A stretch of 64,000 bases of DNA from Russula earlei (taxonomy: Eukaryota > Basidiomycota > Agaricomycetes > Russulales > Russulaceae), in contig JAGFNK010000242.1 of the NCBI GenBank assembly GCA_025769875.1, forward strand, positions 1-64,000, given 5' to 3'. Positions 1-10,448 of the stretch are shown here, piece after piece. Under the pieces are notes generated by a model. The model ran no database searches and was not told the DNA's origin. It saw only the letters and a list, made by a program, of their open reading frames with translations. A program made the translations under genes and the position numbers. Numbering within the stretch: position 1 is the first letter of the stretch; every line of letters begins with the position of its first letter.

Positions 1-59
1 CAGAAGGAATGATTATTCACGAATGCTTTGCACAAAAACACCACCTGAACCTCTGAGCA

Positions 60-3000
60 ATGACCAAACCCATGCCAGCACAAAATGTAGATGGAACACA
101 AAATGCCAACAGACTAATGCACTTCAGCACCATCCAGAGACTTCATATTCAGGCACAAATGAGTGCCACTCATGACAAACAAGCAGAATTCCTAGTCACT
201 AACATTGGAGACCATCATATAATCTTAGGAACAGACTGGTTATGACACCACAACCCAGATATTGATTGGGCAAATGATACAATTGCACTAAGGAACTGTC
301 CTCAAACCTGCCTTACTATGCACCCAAGTTATAACCATTGCATCTGCATCTGGAAGGCTAAATTACCAAATACAAGTGCTTACTTTCCCTGAAGAAGAAC
401 CCAAATTCTCAAACATTGCTACATTAGTCTTCCCAGACACTGAAGGGTTATTGAACCTGTGTGTTGATGAACAAATTTACAATGTTTTCAGAACAAATCC
501 AGTCAGTATACAAACAAAATCAATGACCTCTACCAATTTGGCCACATCTGGAACACCCCTGAAGACACTAGATGAACTTATCCCTGTCCAATTCCTCAAA
601 TGGCAGAGGGTTTTCAACAAACAAGCTTCCCAATGCCTTCCGGCTCACCAACCATAGGACCATGCAATCAATTTGAAACCAGGAGCCACACAATGTGACT
701 GAGGCATTTATTGCCTTACTTCTAAAGAATTTCAAGCTCTAAAAGAATATCTAGACGAACATTTGAAGAGAGGCACTATCTGACCATTGAAAGCACCCAT
801 TGCCAGCCCATTCTTCTTTGTAGAAAAGAAAGGAGGAACTCTATGACCAGTACAGGACTACAGAGCACTAGACACAGCAACTATCAAGGATGCATACCCA
901 TTGCCATTGATTCCTGAATTAATTGACAAACTCCAAGGAGCTCAGTACTTTACCAAGTTTGACATATGATGGGGATATAACAATATCTGCCTAAGAGAAG
1001 GTGATGAACACCTTGCAGCATTCAAGACACCATTAGGACGTTTTGAACCCCTAATAATGACATTTGGCCTTTGCAACACCCTAGCCATGTTCCAATGCTT
1101 TATGAATACTATCCTAGCAGAATCCATTGCCACTGGACATGTGGTAGTCTATCTTGATGACATATTAATCATAGCACAAACCTTGAACAAATTGGATGAC
1201 TGGACACACAAAGTCCTAAAGACACTCCAAGACCATGACTTATATCTGAAACCAGAGAAATGCACCTTCCAACAGACCTCTATCAGTTACCTTGGCATCA
1301 ATATCTCCCAAGGACAAATCTCCATGGACCAAGACAGGTTAATCAGCATTACAAAATGGCCTACCCCAACAAATGTCACAGAAGTACAAGCATTTCTGGG
1401 ATTCTGCAACTTCTATAGATGATTTATCCACCAATACCCACAGATGGCATGACCCTTGTTTAACTTAACCTTAACAAAGAAAGAAAGCCCCTACAAGTGG
1501 GAGGATGATGAAGAGCAAGCATTTAGAAAATTAATCCAGGCATTTACAACAGCCCCAGTCCTCATGTTACCTGATCATACCAAGCCCTTTCAACTCATCT
1601 GTGATGCAAGTGACTTTGCAGTCAGCTCAACGTTAGAACAACCCAATGAATTTAACAGATATCACTCAGTAGCCTATTTCTTGAAATCCTTGGACCCTGC
1701 ACAACAAAATTATATGATTTATGATAAAGAACTCCTTGCAATTGTCTCATCCCTCTGGCATTTCTGACACTACCTTGAAGGCACCACTCATCCTGTTGAT
1801 CTATGGATGGACCACAATAATTTGACATACTTCATGACAAAACAGAAACTCACTCAATGGCAGGCCCAAAGGGCACTCCTTCTCAGCAATTTTGACTTCA
1901 CGATCACCCATCACAAGGTGCTCCTGGATGATAAATGTTTCAAAATTAGAACAACATGCACCTCTGCTACAGAACCAATTGGTGACCAAGACCTTTGACA
2001 ACAACTACAATCTAGTAAAGACTATGACCCAGAAGTATCCAACATGTTAGCGATTATTATAAAGAATGGACCAAGATGATTATCCAAAGGTCTACAAGAC
2101 TGGAACCTCAAAGATGGACTAATATTATTCAAAGGAACAGTCTACATCCCAAACAGTGATACCCTATGAAAGAAGATTCTAAAACTACACCATGACTCCC
2201 TTGCCACAGGACACCCTGGTGAATGGAAAACTGACAAAATAATCAGCCAAAACTATTGGTGGCCAGGAATGCTAACCTATGTCAAAGGTTATGTAGATGG
2301 CTGTGCAATTTGCCAAAGCATGAAAAACCACCCAAAGACAGAAACACCCCTTGTGCTAATTACACCAGCAGGAGAAGTATGGAAATGCATTACCATGGAC
2401 TTTATCATGGACCTACTAATTTCACAAGGCTTTAACAGCCTCCTAGTCATTGTAGATGGATTCAGCAAAGCAATAATCATTACCCCTTGTCACAAGACAA
2501 TCACAGCAGGAGAAACAGCAATGCTAATCATGAATAATGTCTGGAGAAGAATAGGCCTTCCAGCTCAAATATTATCAGACAGAGGCCCCCAATTTGCAGC
2601 AAAAGTTACTCAAGAACTATGGAAGAAATTAAATATTAAAGTATCACTTAGCACTGCATACCATCCACAGACAGATGGAGAAACAGAATGAGTTAACCAA
2701 GAACTAGAATAATTCCTACAAATATTTTGCAACCACCAAGCCAACAATTGGGCAGAACTAATTCCCTTCATGGAGTTCGCACATAATGCCAGACAACATT
2801 GTGCTATGAATAAGCCCCCTTTCGAGGTCTGGTATGGCTTAAACCCAACATTTGCCCCACCCCTTGCCTTTACATTGAAGTTCCCCTCAATCCAAGAACA
2901 ATTAACAAGACTAAACCAACTTTGAGAAGAAGTTGCTGCTTCCCTGAACCAAGCAGCTGAAATCATGAAGCAATCAGGACCTCAATCTTTGATGTTTTGC

Positions 3001-3462
3001 TTTAAAGAAGGAGATCAAGTATGGTTGGAAGCCACAAATCTACAAACCACTCATCTGAAAGCAAAACTAGCCCCTCAACACTATGGACCATTCAAAGTCA
3101 TCACTGCATATCCAGTAAACATTTGCCTTGAGTTACCAAAGTCTTGGAGGATACACCCAATTTTTCACCATTCCCTGATCAAACCTTACAAAGAAACCAG
3201 TGCCCATGGTCCTGACTTCTCGAAACCACCACCTCTACTCATTGAAGGAGAAGAACAGTACAAAGTAGAACAAATCTTAGACTCTTGACTCTCCCCAAAC
3301 TGCAAAGGGATTCAATATCTAGTTAAATGGAAAGGATGCACCACTGCAGAAAATACTTGGGAAACAGTATCTAACCTGTCTAAAGTGCAGTTACTAGTCA
3401 AAGACTTTCACCAGAAATACCTGAAAGCACTTAAAGTGATTCCCACCAGGGGTAACCCCTAA
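60..3462 (+). pseudogene. pol: Element A pol polyprotein (PR-RT-RH-IN-chromodomain), broken by stops
   Basis: Broken Ty3/gypsy pol. Order: protease C-terminal half (60-245, ILGTDWL), then after one frameshift near 300-375 RT (FDI-stop-WGYNNI at about 958-985, YLDD at about 1150), RNase H (ICDASDFA about 1600), integrase (GHPGEW about 2210, MDF about 2400, DRGPQF about 2580, PQTDGETE about 2670) and a chromodomain (YLVKWKG about 3320). Internal stops: TGA at 700, 781, 844, 967, 1420, 1450, 1765, 1996, 2077, 2167, 2689, 2923 and 3286; TAG at 655; TAA at 2710. Many TGAs sit where relatives have arginine (for example before PVQDY and WGYNN), as expected for CGA to TGA change. The natural stop is TAA 3460-3462. 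Not functional. Confidence 0.9.
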
Positions 3463-3725
3463 CTTTAATGCACATCATGACCTCTGTTGACAATGACCTC
3501 TATCCTTGTTATTGAAGGACCTTTCAAAGACCCCCTGTGATCACCTGCACCCAATCAACCACAGCCATCCCAAGGACAAATGACAGAGCACAGAGAAAAC
3601 ATCCACAGATGAACAAACTTTGATTTTTCTTATGCAGACCATTCCATCAACTCTACTCCTTTATTTGAAGAAACAAAGAACCCTTACCCATTGCTGGAGC
3701 AACAAATCCATAAAGAGGGGATGAA

Positions 3726-4562
3726 TGTTGTGAACCAAGGCCAAGTCCTGGCCATGCATTGTCCTATTTTACTCAAGAAAGCTCCTTTCACTTTGTATCC
3801 TCCACCCACCTCCATTTCCAATGACTACTTCCTTCTGCAAACATATATCACAAGGAATCCTCATTCTCCAACCCCTGTGGCTCACTAGAGCATCCTCTTT
3901 CCTACCTGGGTAACCCACCATGTGCTAGTCACATGGCTGCTCAGCCACTTGGTACCAAAACACTGGAAGGACTCCTAGACCTCCTAGAATGATCTGTATG
4001 ATGTCATAGAGTGCCACTGACATCATGGCTGACTCAGCAACTCCACTATGACATCATATGCTCACCAAGCACTCCACAAGTGATATCATTATGATGTCAT
4101 TGCTCCACAGTCTCCCTAATCATCCTGAGTCACCCATAGGTCTGACACAACAGGTTTATGCCCTTAGAATCCAATTGGAGCAGTCCAAAGAGTCTGAGTT
4201 ATTTTCTGTAGTTTGTACTCAGACTTGTGACTAGTATATAAGCCCCAATGTAACATGGCAGTCATCAGACTGTCCATTTGTGATACTCTCATCCTCCTGG
4301 GTACTCCCCCATGACTGCTCAGTTTAAAGACTTCCCTCTCTCCCAAGGTACTCTTCCACAACTGCCTTGTTTAAAGCCCTCTTGCTGCACTGGCCTCCAA
4401 CCTTTGCCTCTGCCTCTTGCAACACGTACCAGTCCCCATCTGGTACCTCCTTGTCATTTGGCTCGTCCTCCTGTTCAACATGTTATATGCTGCCTATTGT
4501 CTGTTCCAACCCTTGCCCTCCTGCTCCTGAGTCCTTAGTGATCAGCAGTACATGTCTTGACA
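3726..4562 (+). repeat. 3' LTR of element A (837 bp)
   Basis: Begins TGTTGTGAACC and ends GTCTTGACA. It is recognised because its reverse complement matches 11145-11972 over the whole length. A purine tract (AAAGAGGGGA, 3712-3721) lies just upstream, as expected for plus-strand priming. A TATA-like TATATAAG near 4235 marks the probable promoter. Most CpGs kept in the solo copy are TG or CA here. The target duplication cannot be seen because the 5' LTR is outside the window. Confidence 0.88.
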
Positions 4563-4782
4563 AATCCCTTTCCTAACAAGAACTCAATATTGATCATGGA
4601 CAATGTGCACATTCATAGAAGTCCACAAATACTCCAAATGGATGAAGAAAGGTATTATATTAGTTTTCTCATGCTGATGTATTGCTCATTTGATGGAGAG
4701 GATGTTGGCTCCTTTACCTGCCACCATACTCTCCTGATTTTAACCCAATCAAACTCACATTTTAAAAGATCAAGGCCTACAT
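4563..4782 (+). pseudogene. Fragment of an IS630/Tc1-type (DDE_3) transposase
   Basis: A 220 bp scrap exactly between the end of LTR A (4562) and the start of LTR D (4783). Plus-strand reading gives MDNVHIHRS, then after a frameshift LPPYSPDFNPI, then KIKAYI. These are the second-aspartate and the SPD-NP-I blocks of the DDE_3 superfamily used by fungal pogo/IS630-like transposons; the catalytic Glu after NPI is replaced by Lys. At least one frameshift and one stop are present. It is a relic and the rest of the element is not in the window. Confidence 0.7.
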
Positions 4783-5430
4783 TGTCAAGACTCACTGTTG
4801 AACAATCCAGTTCAAGAGTGAGGGGAAAGCTCAGAAATGAGTTGGTAGACATCTAAAGCAGCATGGGCAAGTAGGAGTGTCCACAGCAGTAACAAGTACC
4901 AATGGGGGATGGTTACTGGTAGCATAGAGAAGTTATACAAGGAAGAGCCAGTTGGAGCAAGAAGGAGTGGTCTGGAAGGAGTACCCCTGACAAAGAGAGT
5001 GCCACAAATCAAATGGACAGTCTGGAGACTGTCCTGTACTTTATTGAGCAATTATATACTATAAGAGAAGTCCTGGATAAGGAACAAGTTGTAACCTTGT
5101 TATCAAGCACAATAGCTGGATGAGTAAGGTACCTGGGGGTGCTTGGTAAGCATGCTCAGTCATGCTTAGTAACCTGCTGAGTAAGGAGGCCTTTGGTGAT
5201 GAGTAATGGTCGTTGGAGTCCATATGATCACCATATAGAGCTTGTGTGAACCACCTGGTTTGTTTGCTGTACTTTGGGTTTACTATTATAGTTAGTAAAT
5301 CTTGCTGACTCTTCTCCAGAGGCTAAGGCATGTGAGTTCCCATTTTGGGAGTCTCCAGGTTGAGTTTTCATTTCTTGTGTTGAGTGGTTATAAGGGTTGA
5401 ATGTTAAGGCTCCAAAGTGCCTTAAATAAG
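4783..5430 (-). repeat. LTR-D copy 1, divergent and incomplete
   Basis: Reads TGTCAAGACTCACTGTTG at its left edge, the reverse complement of the LTR-D 3' terminus. It matches other D copies through the ACAGTCT, TTATTGAGCA and GTAACCTTGTTATCAAGC blocks up to about 5220. From there to about 5430 it diverges from the other copies, so it is either a subfamily or a partial copy. The right boundary is approximate. Confidence 0.6.
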
Positions 5431-6305
5431 ATCAATGGTCCAGAGCAGTACCAAATACCAAAGAGGTATGGTTACTGGAAGCATTGAGCAGTTATGCAGC
5501 AAAGAGGCCAGAATGATCACAAGGGGATGGTCCTTAAAGGAGTATCCCAGGGGTAGAGAGTGCTGAAAACAAATGAACAGTCTGAAGACTGTCCATTACT
5601 TTATTGAGCACTTATATACTACAAGAGGTTTGCTAAATAGGGAACAAGTCTTAACCTTGTTATCAAGCACAATAGACAGATGAGTAAGAAGTCAGAGTGT
5701 GCTTACTGAGCATGCTCAGTCATGCTCAGTAAGCCACTGAGTAAGAATGCTCATCCCGATGAGTAAGAGTCTTTACTGTCCACATGTTTACTTCTTTAGT
5801 ACTCATGCAAAGCACCTGATTCATTTCCTGTTAGTTAGTTTAGGGCCAGTCATTTGAGGACTTGTAGTTTAGTGCAAGGAATAGAGTTCCTTATAAGGCC
5901 CCTTATATAGTTCTATTAGGGTCCTTAGAGTCGACCCTAATACTTATATTAAGATCCTTAGTATTGTTTCATAGTTCATTCTATGGTTATTAGAGTTAGT
6001 CTAATAACACATTGTAGGGCTGTTAGTGTCTTGTTAGTGCCTGTTGTACAGCACTTAGAGTCGTCCTAAAGGGTCTTTAGAGAAGCTATAATGCTGTCCT
6101 TTATTGCTAAAAGGGTTGCCATTAAGTGGGGTTTGCTGTATGTCAATTGTGCCGAGAATCGCTCATGCGACAATGCATGCACAATATTGTGGACACCTCC
6201 ACTCACCCCTTTTGTCCACATGAACAGGGTGACACCATAGAGGCTGGGTTTCCTCTCATAAGGAAGGGTCCTTCAAGGGCCCTCTCTGGGAAATGGTTCA
6301 TGACA
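5431..6305 (-). repeat. LTR-D copy 2, 3'-terminal part missing
   Basis: Reverse-orientation LTR-D. It ends at 6305 with GGTTCATGACA, the complement of the D 5' terminus TGTCATGAACC. About 100 bp of the 3' end are missing at the left, where it abuts copy 1. It holds the hairpin GAGCATGCTC-rich block (about 5705-5740) and a run of short TTATTAG/CTAATAA hairpins (about 5905-6010). It cuts the downstream ORF of element B, so it inserted after B. Confidence 0.7.
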
Positions 6306-6684
6306 GCCTCAAACTGCTCGGCAAGGGAGAATGGGGAGGGAGTGCATGCTGGGAAAAGGTCAAGTCCCAGGGCGTTGCACTCAGATTCAAGAAGGGCTGA
6401 GGAGAGGGAGATGGATGGTGAAAGAGTGAGAGACAGACTCGGGTGGCGGTGTCATCCTTGTCCTTGTCACACTCATAGGCAGGAGGGTTGTTGAAGGGTA
6501 GTGACCTTCTTGCCAATTGGGGAGTGGGGGAGGTGATGGCATTGACATTGGCATAGGAAAGTGTTGGGGAAGGGTAGGCAAGAACGGGGGAGGCACAAGT
6601 AGGGAATGGGGAAGAGGGACAATAGACAGGGGATGAGTAGGTTGGGATGGGTGAGGATGGAATATAAACTGGGGATTGAGACAT
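6306..6684 (-). pseudogene. Element B third ORF (proline-rich N-terminus), truncated
   Basis: After the pol stop (6815-6817) the minus strand opens a frame from ATG at 6684: MSQSPVYIPSSPIP, rich in Pro, Ser and Tyr, running into the LTR-D junction at 6305. Elements C and G have ORFs at the same place after pol, with similar Pro/Ser-rich starts and CCHC knuckles further on. In B the knuckle part, if it existed, is lost. Function unknown. Confidence 0.5.
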
Positions 6685-6814
6685 TGACAGTAATGAGAAG
6701 AGGTAGAGTTTGAAGGTGAAGGAGATGGAGAAGTAAGTTTGGTATGTGGAGTGGATGAGGTGGCAGGTGAGCTGTAGAAGATGTTCTGCAGTCTCAAGTT
6801 CTGGAGGAGGGTTT

Positions 6815-9800
6815 TTATACATGAGCTTGTCCACCCGCAGGGGAATTTGTCTTCAAGTTCAAATATTCTTTGAGTAGAGCTGGAGTGTGAAGGTCAGCAG
6901 AATTGACCCATGAGTGCTCCAAAACTGGGTATCCTTCCCAATGAACAAGGTATTGTGTCCTGCCTCAGTACTTCCTGTCTCCTATGATAGCAGCAATTTA
7001 TATTCTTCCTCTCCTTGTACAATGGCAGGTGGTGGTCAGGTAAAAGCTTTGCTGTATGCCCCTGTTTCAGTGAATGGCATGAAAAGATCCACATGAAACA
7101 CATTGTGGATTTTCATTGATGGGGCAATTTGATGCAGTACACCACTGGTGTGATTTGTTTTATAACTTCAAATGGTCCATAACACTGGGAAGCAAGCTTT
7201 TTTGATGGGGCCTTAACCACAAGATTACGTCCATCCAGCCACACCAGTTGTCCTTCTTCAAGCTTTCTTGGTTCTTCTGATGGTTTAATGTGTTTCAGAA
7301 GTTGTTCCTGTGCCCTGGATTGTACCTGTTCCATGATTTTGAGACGTGTTTCAGCCTCAGGAACAGATATGTCCATTGTAATCCATTTGGCAGTTGGATT
7401 GAAACCAATGAGAAGTTCATGTGGTGTGTACCTGGTGCCTTCATGTTGCCAAGTATTGTGAGAAAACTCAGCAATAGGAAGTAGTGTGTGCCAATCATTT
7501 TGCCATCCATTTACAAATTCCCTCAGGTAAGTTTCTATCCAAAGGTTCATCTACTCAGTTTGTCCATCTGTGTGTGGGTGGAAGGTGGTGCTCAAATTTT
7601 GTTTGATCCCTGTGGCTTTACAGATGGCCCTGGCAAAGTTTCCTTTGAAATGGGGGTCCCTGTCAGAGATAATTCTCTTGGGAATTCCAAACCATGGAAA
7701 TAGATTAGCCAGGTACTTGATGGCGACACCCAGGCCATCTATGGTTTTATTGCAGGGGATAAACTTTGCAGCCTTTGAACAGCCTTGATTGACAATGGTG
7801 AGAATGGAATCATATGATCTGGATTTTGGAAGATCCATGATAAGGTCCATTGAAACATATTGGAAGGGGCCAGCTGACACATTTGTATCAAATGGTTGGA
7901 GTGGTACATGTTTCAGGGTGGTGATGGCTTTAGATTCTTGACATTTAGGGCATCCTTTGATGTATTCTTCTACAAAGAGGCAGAGTCTAGGCCCTTCGTA
8001 TTTCCTTCTTATAAGATCCCAAGTATTAGCAATGCCAGGGTGTCCTCCTACTGGGGAATCATGGACTTCCTTCAAGACTTTCTGTCATAAAATGGGATCA
8101 TCAGGCAGGTAAGTGTGCAAGGGGAGTGATTTGTGTGAATAAGCTTTGTGTGCAAAAGCTTCCTGGTTATCGCCAAAGGTATGATTAAGGGTAGGGGCAT
8201 GAGCTTCAGGGATCTTTGCCTTCTGCAAGTGCTCATTGAAGACATGATCAGGTAGGAGTGTGATGGCTTTGTTATGAATGTTCACTCCTTTGTGATCAGG
8301 TTGTCATGATAGAATATCAGCAACAGTGTTGGACTTTCCAGGGATAGTTGTCAACTTGAAGTTGTATTCCTGGAGGAGGGCCATCCACCTTGCTTGATCT
8401 GGTGAAAGGTCCTGGGGTTTGCGGAAGTAGGCCAGACTGGCATGATCAGTGTGAATAGTCACTTCATGATGTGCCCCAAGTAGCCAGTGTCAATATTCTT
8501 TAAGGACAGATACTATAGCAAGTAGTTCTCTGTCATGGATATCATAGTTCCTTTCTGCTGGTAGTAGTGACCTGGAGTAATATACCAGAGGATGGATACC
8601 ATCTTTGAATTTTTGAGATATAGTGGCTCCCAGAGCAAAAGAAGAGGCATCAGCATCAACAATGAAAGGTTTGTTGAAGTCTGGGTTTTGAAGAACAGGG
8701 TAATGGGTGAAGATATTCTTGAGAATATTGAACGATGATTCTGTGTAATTATCCCAGACCCAAGGTTTGTTTTCTTCATGAGCCAGACTAGAGGTTGAAC
8801 AATGTCCAAATATTTTGGAATGAAGATTGCAATAGTAGTTCCCAAAGCCAAGGAAAGAGCATAGTTCATGTAGATTGGTAGGGGCTTTCCAATCACTGAA
8901 TTCCCTTAACTTTGATTGGATCCATCTTGATCATTCCTTTGCCTGATAATGACACCAGAGATAGTCAATTTCTTCTTTGTGGAATTGACATTTCTAGGGT
9001 TTAAGGAAGAGGTCATTATCTTGAAGCTTCTTGAAGATGTGAGTAACAAGGTTTTTATGATACTCCCATCCTTTAGATGCTTCTGTGCCAATGATGCTGT
9101 CATCCATATAGATGTGGAACTCCATATCATGATGATTGAGTTCCTCTCTAAAGATATCATTGACCATGGATTGGAATGTGGCAGGGGCATTAGTGAGACC
9201 AAAAGTCATCACCATAGGTTCAAATAAGCCCTTGTTGTTTTAAATGCTGCCTTCCATTGGTCACCGTCTTTAATGCATATGTTGTTATAACCCCATTGTA
9301 CATCAAACTTAGTGAAGTATTGTTTACTTCCTAAGCAAGTGATAATTTTAGGAATGAGAGGTAGAGGGGTTTTATTTTCAACAGTGATTGTATTAAGGCA
9401 TCCATAATCTTGGATGTAGCATTGTTTGCCATCTTTCTTGCCTACAAAGAAGCAAGGAGAGGTGTAGGGTAATTTTGAAGGTGTATGTATCCTTTTTCCA
9501 AATGTTCCTTCAGGAATTCATCTTGGGCCTGTTGTTCTATTGGTGCAAGAGGATAAATCTTGCAATTGAGTGTAGATGGAGCATCAAGGATTAGGTCTAT
9601 GGCATGATCCCAAGGTTTGGAAGTAGGAAAGCAATGAGAGGCTTCTTCAGAAAAAAGCCTTTCAAAGTGATGATAGTCGGGAGGGAACTAGGTCCTTCCA
9701 GTCCTTCTTGTCTTGATCAGCTGCTTGTGCAGCTAGTTGGGTGGAAGTGCTGATCTTTGCTATGGTGATTGTGGTAGGATCGATACATGGGGTAAATGGA

Positions 9801-10257
9801 GTTGTTCAATCCATTTATCAGCATCCCAAGTAGAGGCTACAACAGTATCCTCAAGGGTTCCTTTAGTCCAATCAACAGTAGGGTTGGTAGCATGAAAGAA
9901 TGGGAAGCCAAGAAGCATGTTGTCAGTGGATATTTCCATGACATAGAAGCACATTTAATGTTCTTGTCCTTTAGATCAAATGTAAAGGCCAACTGCTTCT
10001 GTGACAGTTCCAGCTTTGTTGTGAGTACCATCTACATTGCGCATGATTTTTGGCTTTTGTAGAGTGGTAATTGGGAATTTGTAGTGGGGAATGATATTCT
10101 TATGAATGAAGTTGTTGGTTGCTCCACTGTCCAGGAGAGCAATAAGATCAGTCCTTTGTCCACTAGTGCATATTTGAACAGGAACTTTGATTGAATTGAG
10201 TCTTGCTACAAATACATCACTAGGGAAAACAGCTTGAACTAAGGCCGGGTAGTTCAA
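6815..10257 (-). pseudogene. pol: Element B pol polyprotein, broken
   Basis: Minus-strand gypsy pol. Blocks in order: protease ALLDSGATNNF (near 10130), RT MTFGLTNAPATFQ and YMDDS (9215-9100), RNase H remnants (about 8900-8500), integrase zinc region GHPG and CPKCQES (about 8030-7930), catalytic MDL and SDRDPHF (about 7840 and 7650), HTDGQTE (about 7560), and a chromodomain YLVHWEGY (about 6930) ending at TAA 6815-6817. Several stops and frameshifts split it, so no intact product is possible. The integrase blocks match element G closely (VSMDL, KFIPCNKTIDG), so B and G are related families. Confidence 0.85.
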
Positions 10258-10448
10258 GCTGGGGGAAAATCCATGCCGTTATTGACCATGGCAGTAGCCC
10301 ATGAGCAACATTGTTCTTCAGAATATCCAGACATTATAGGCACAACTTCCTCAGGAGATGGTCCTTTGTCAGGAGTTGGTGTCTCCTGTTGAGCAGGTTG
10401 TTGGGCTGGTTGATCATCAGGGGGGACTTCCTGATAATATTCAATTGG

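Larger units (their letters stand above)
1..4562 (+). mobile_element. Ty3/gypsy element A, 3' part (5' end outside window)
   Basis: A chromodomain-type Ty3/gypsy retrotransposon cut by the left window edge. It contains the end of the protease, RT, RNase H, integrase, chromodomain and one LTR at 3726-4562. The pol frame is one continuous frame from 376 to 3462 with no further frameshift but 15 stops, so decay was by point mutation. CpG is almost absent. A solo LTR of the same family lies inverted at 11145-11972 and keeps its CpGs. The 5' LTR and gag would lie left of base 1. Confidence 0.9.

Noticed and set aside
376..3462. TGA read as an amino acid (stop recoding)
   Set aside because: Host genes in the same window end normally with TGA (RTF1, dioxygenase, VIT copy 1), and TGA is limited to decayed elements; CpG decay explains it.
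6298..6834. A secreted or proline-rich host protein
   Set aside because: It starts right after the pol stop of element B on the same strand and runs into an LTR; it fits the third ORF of the element.
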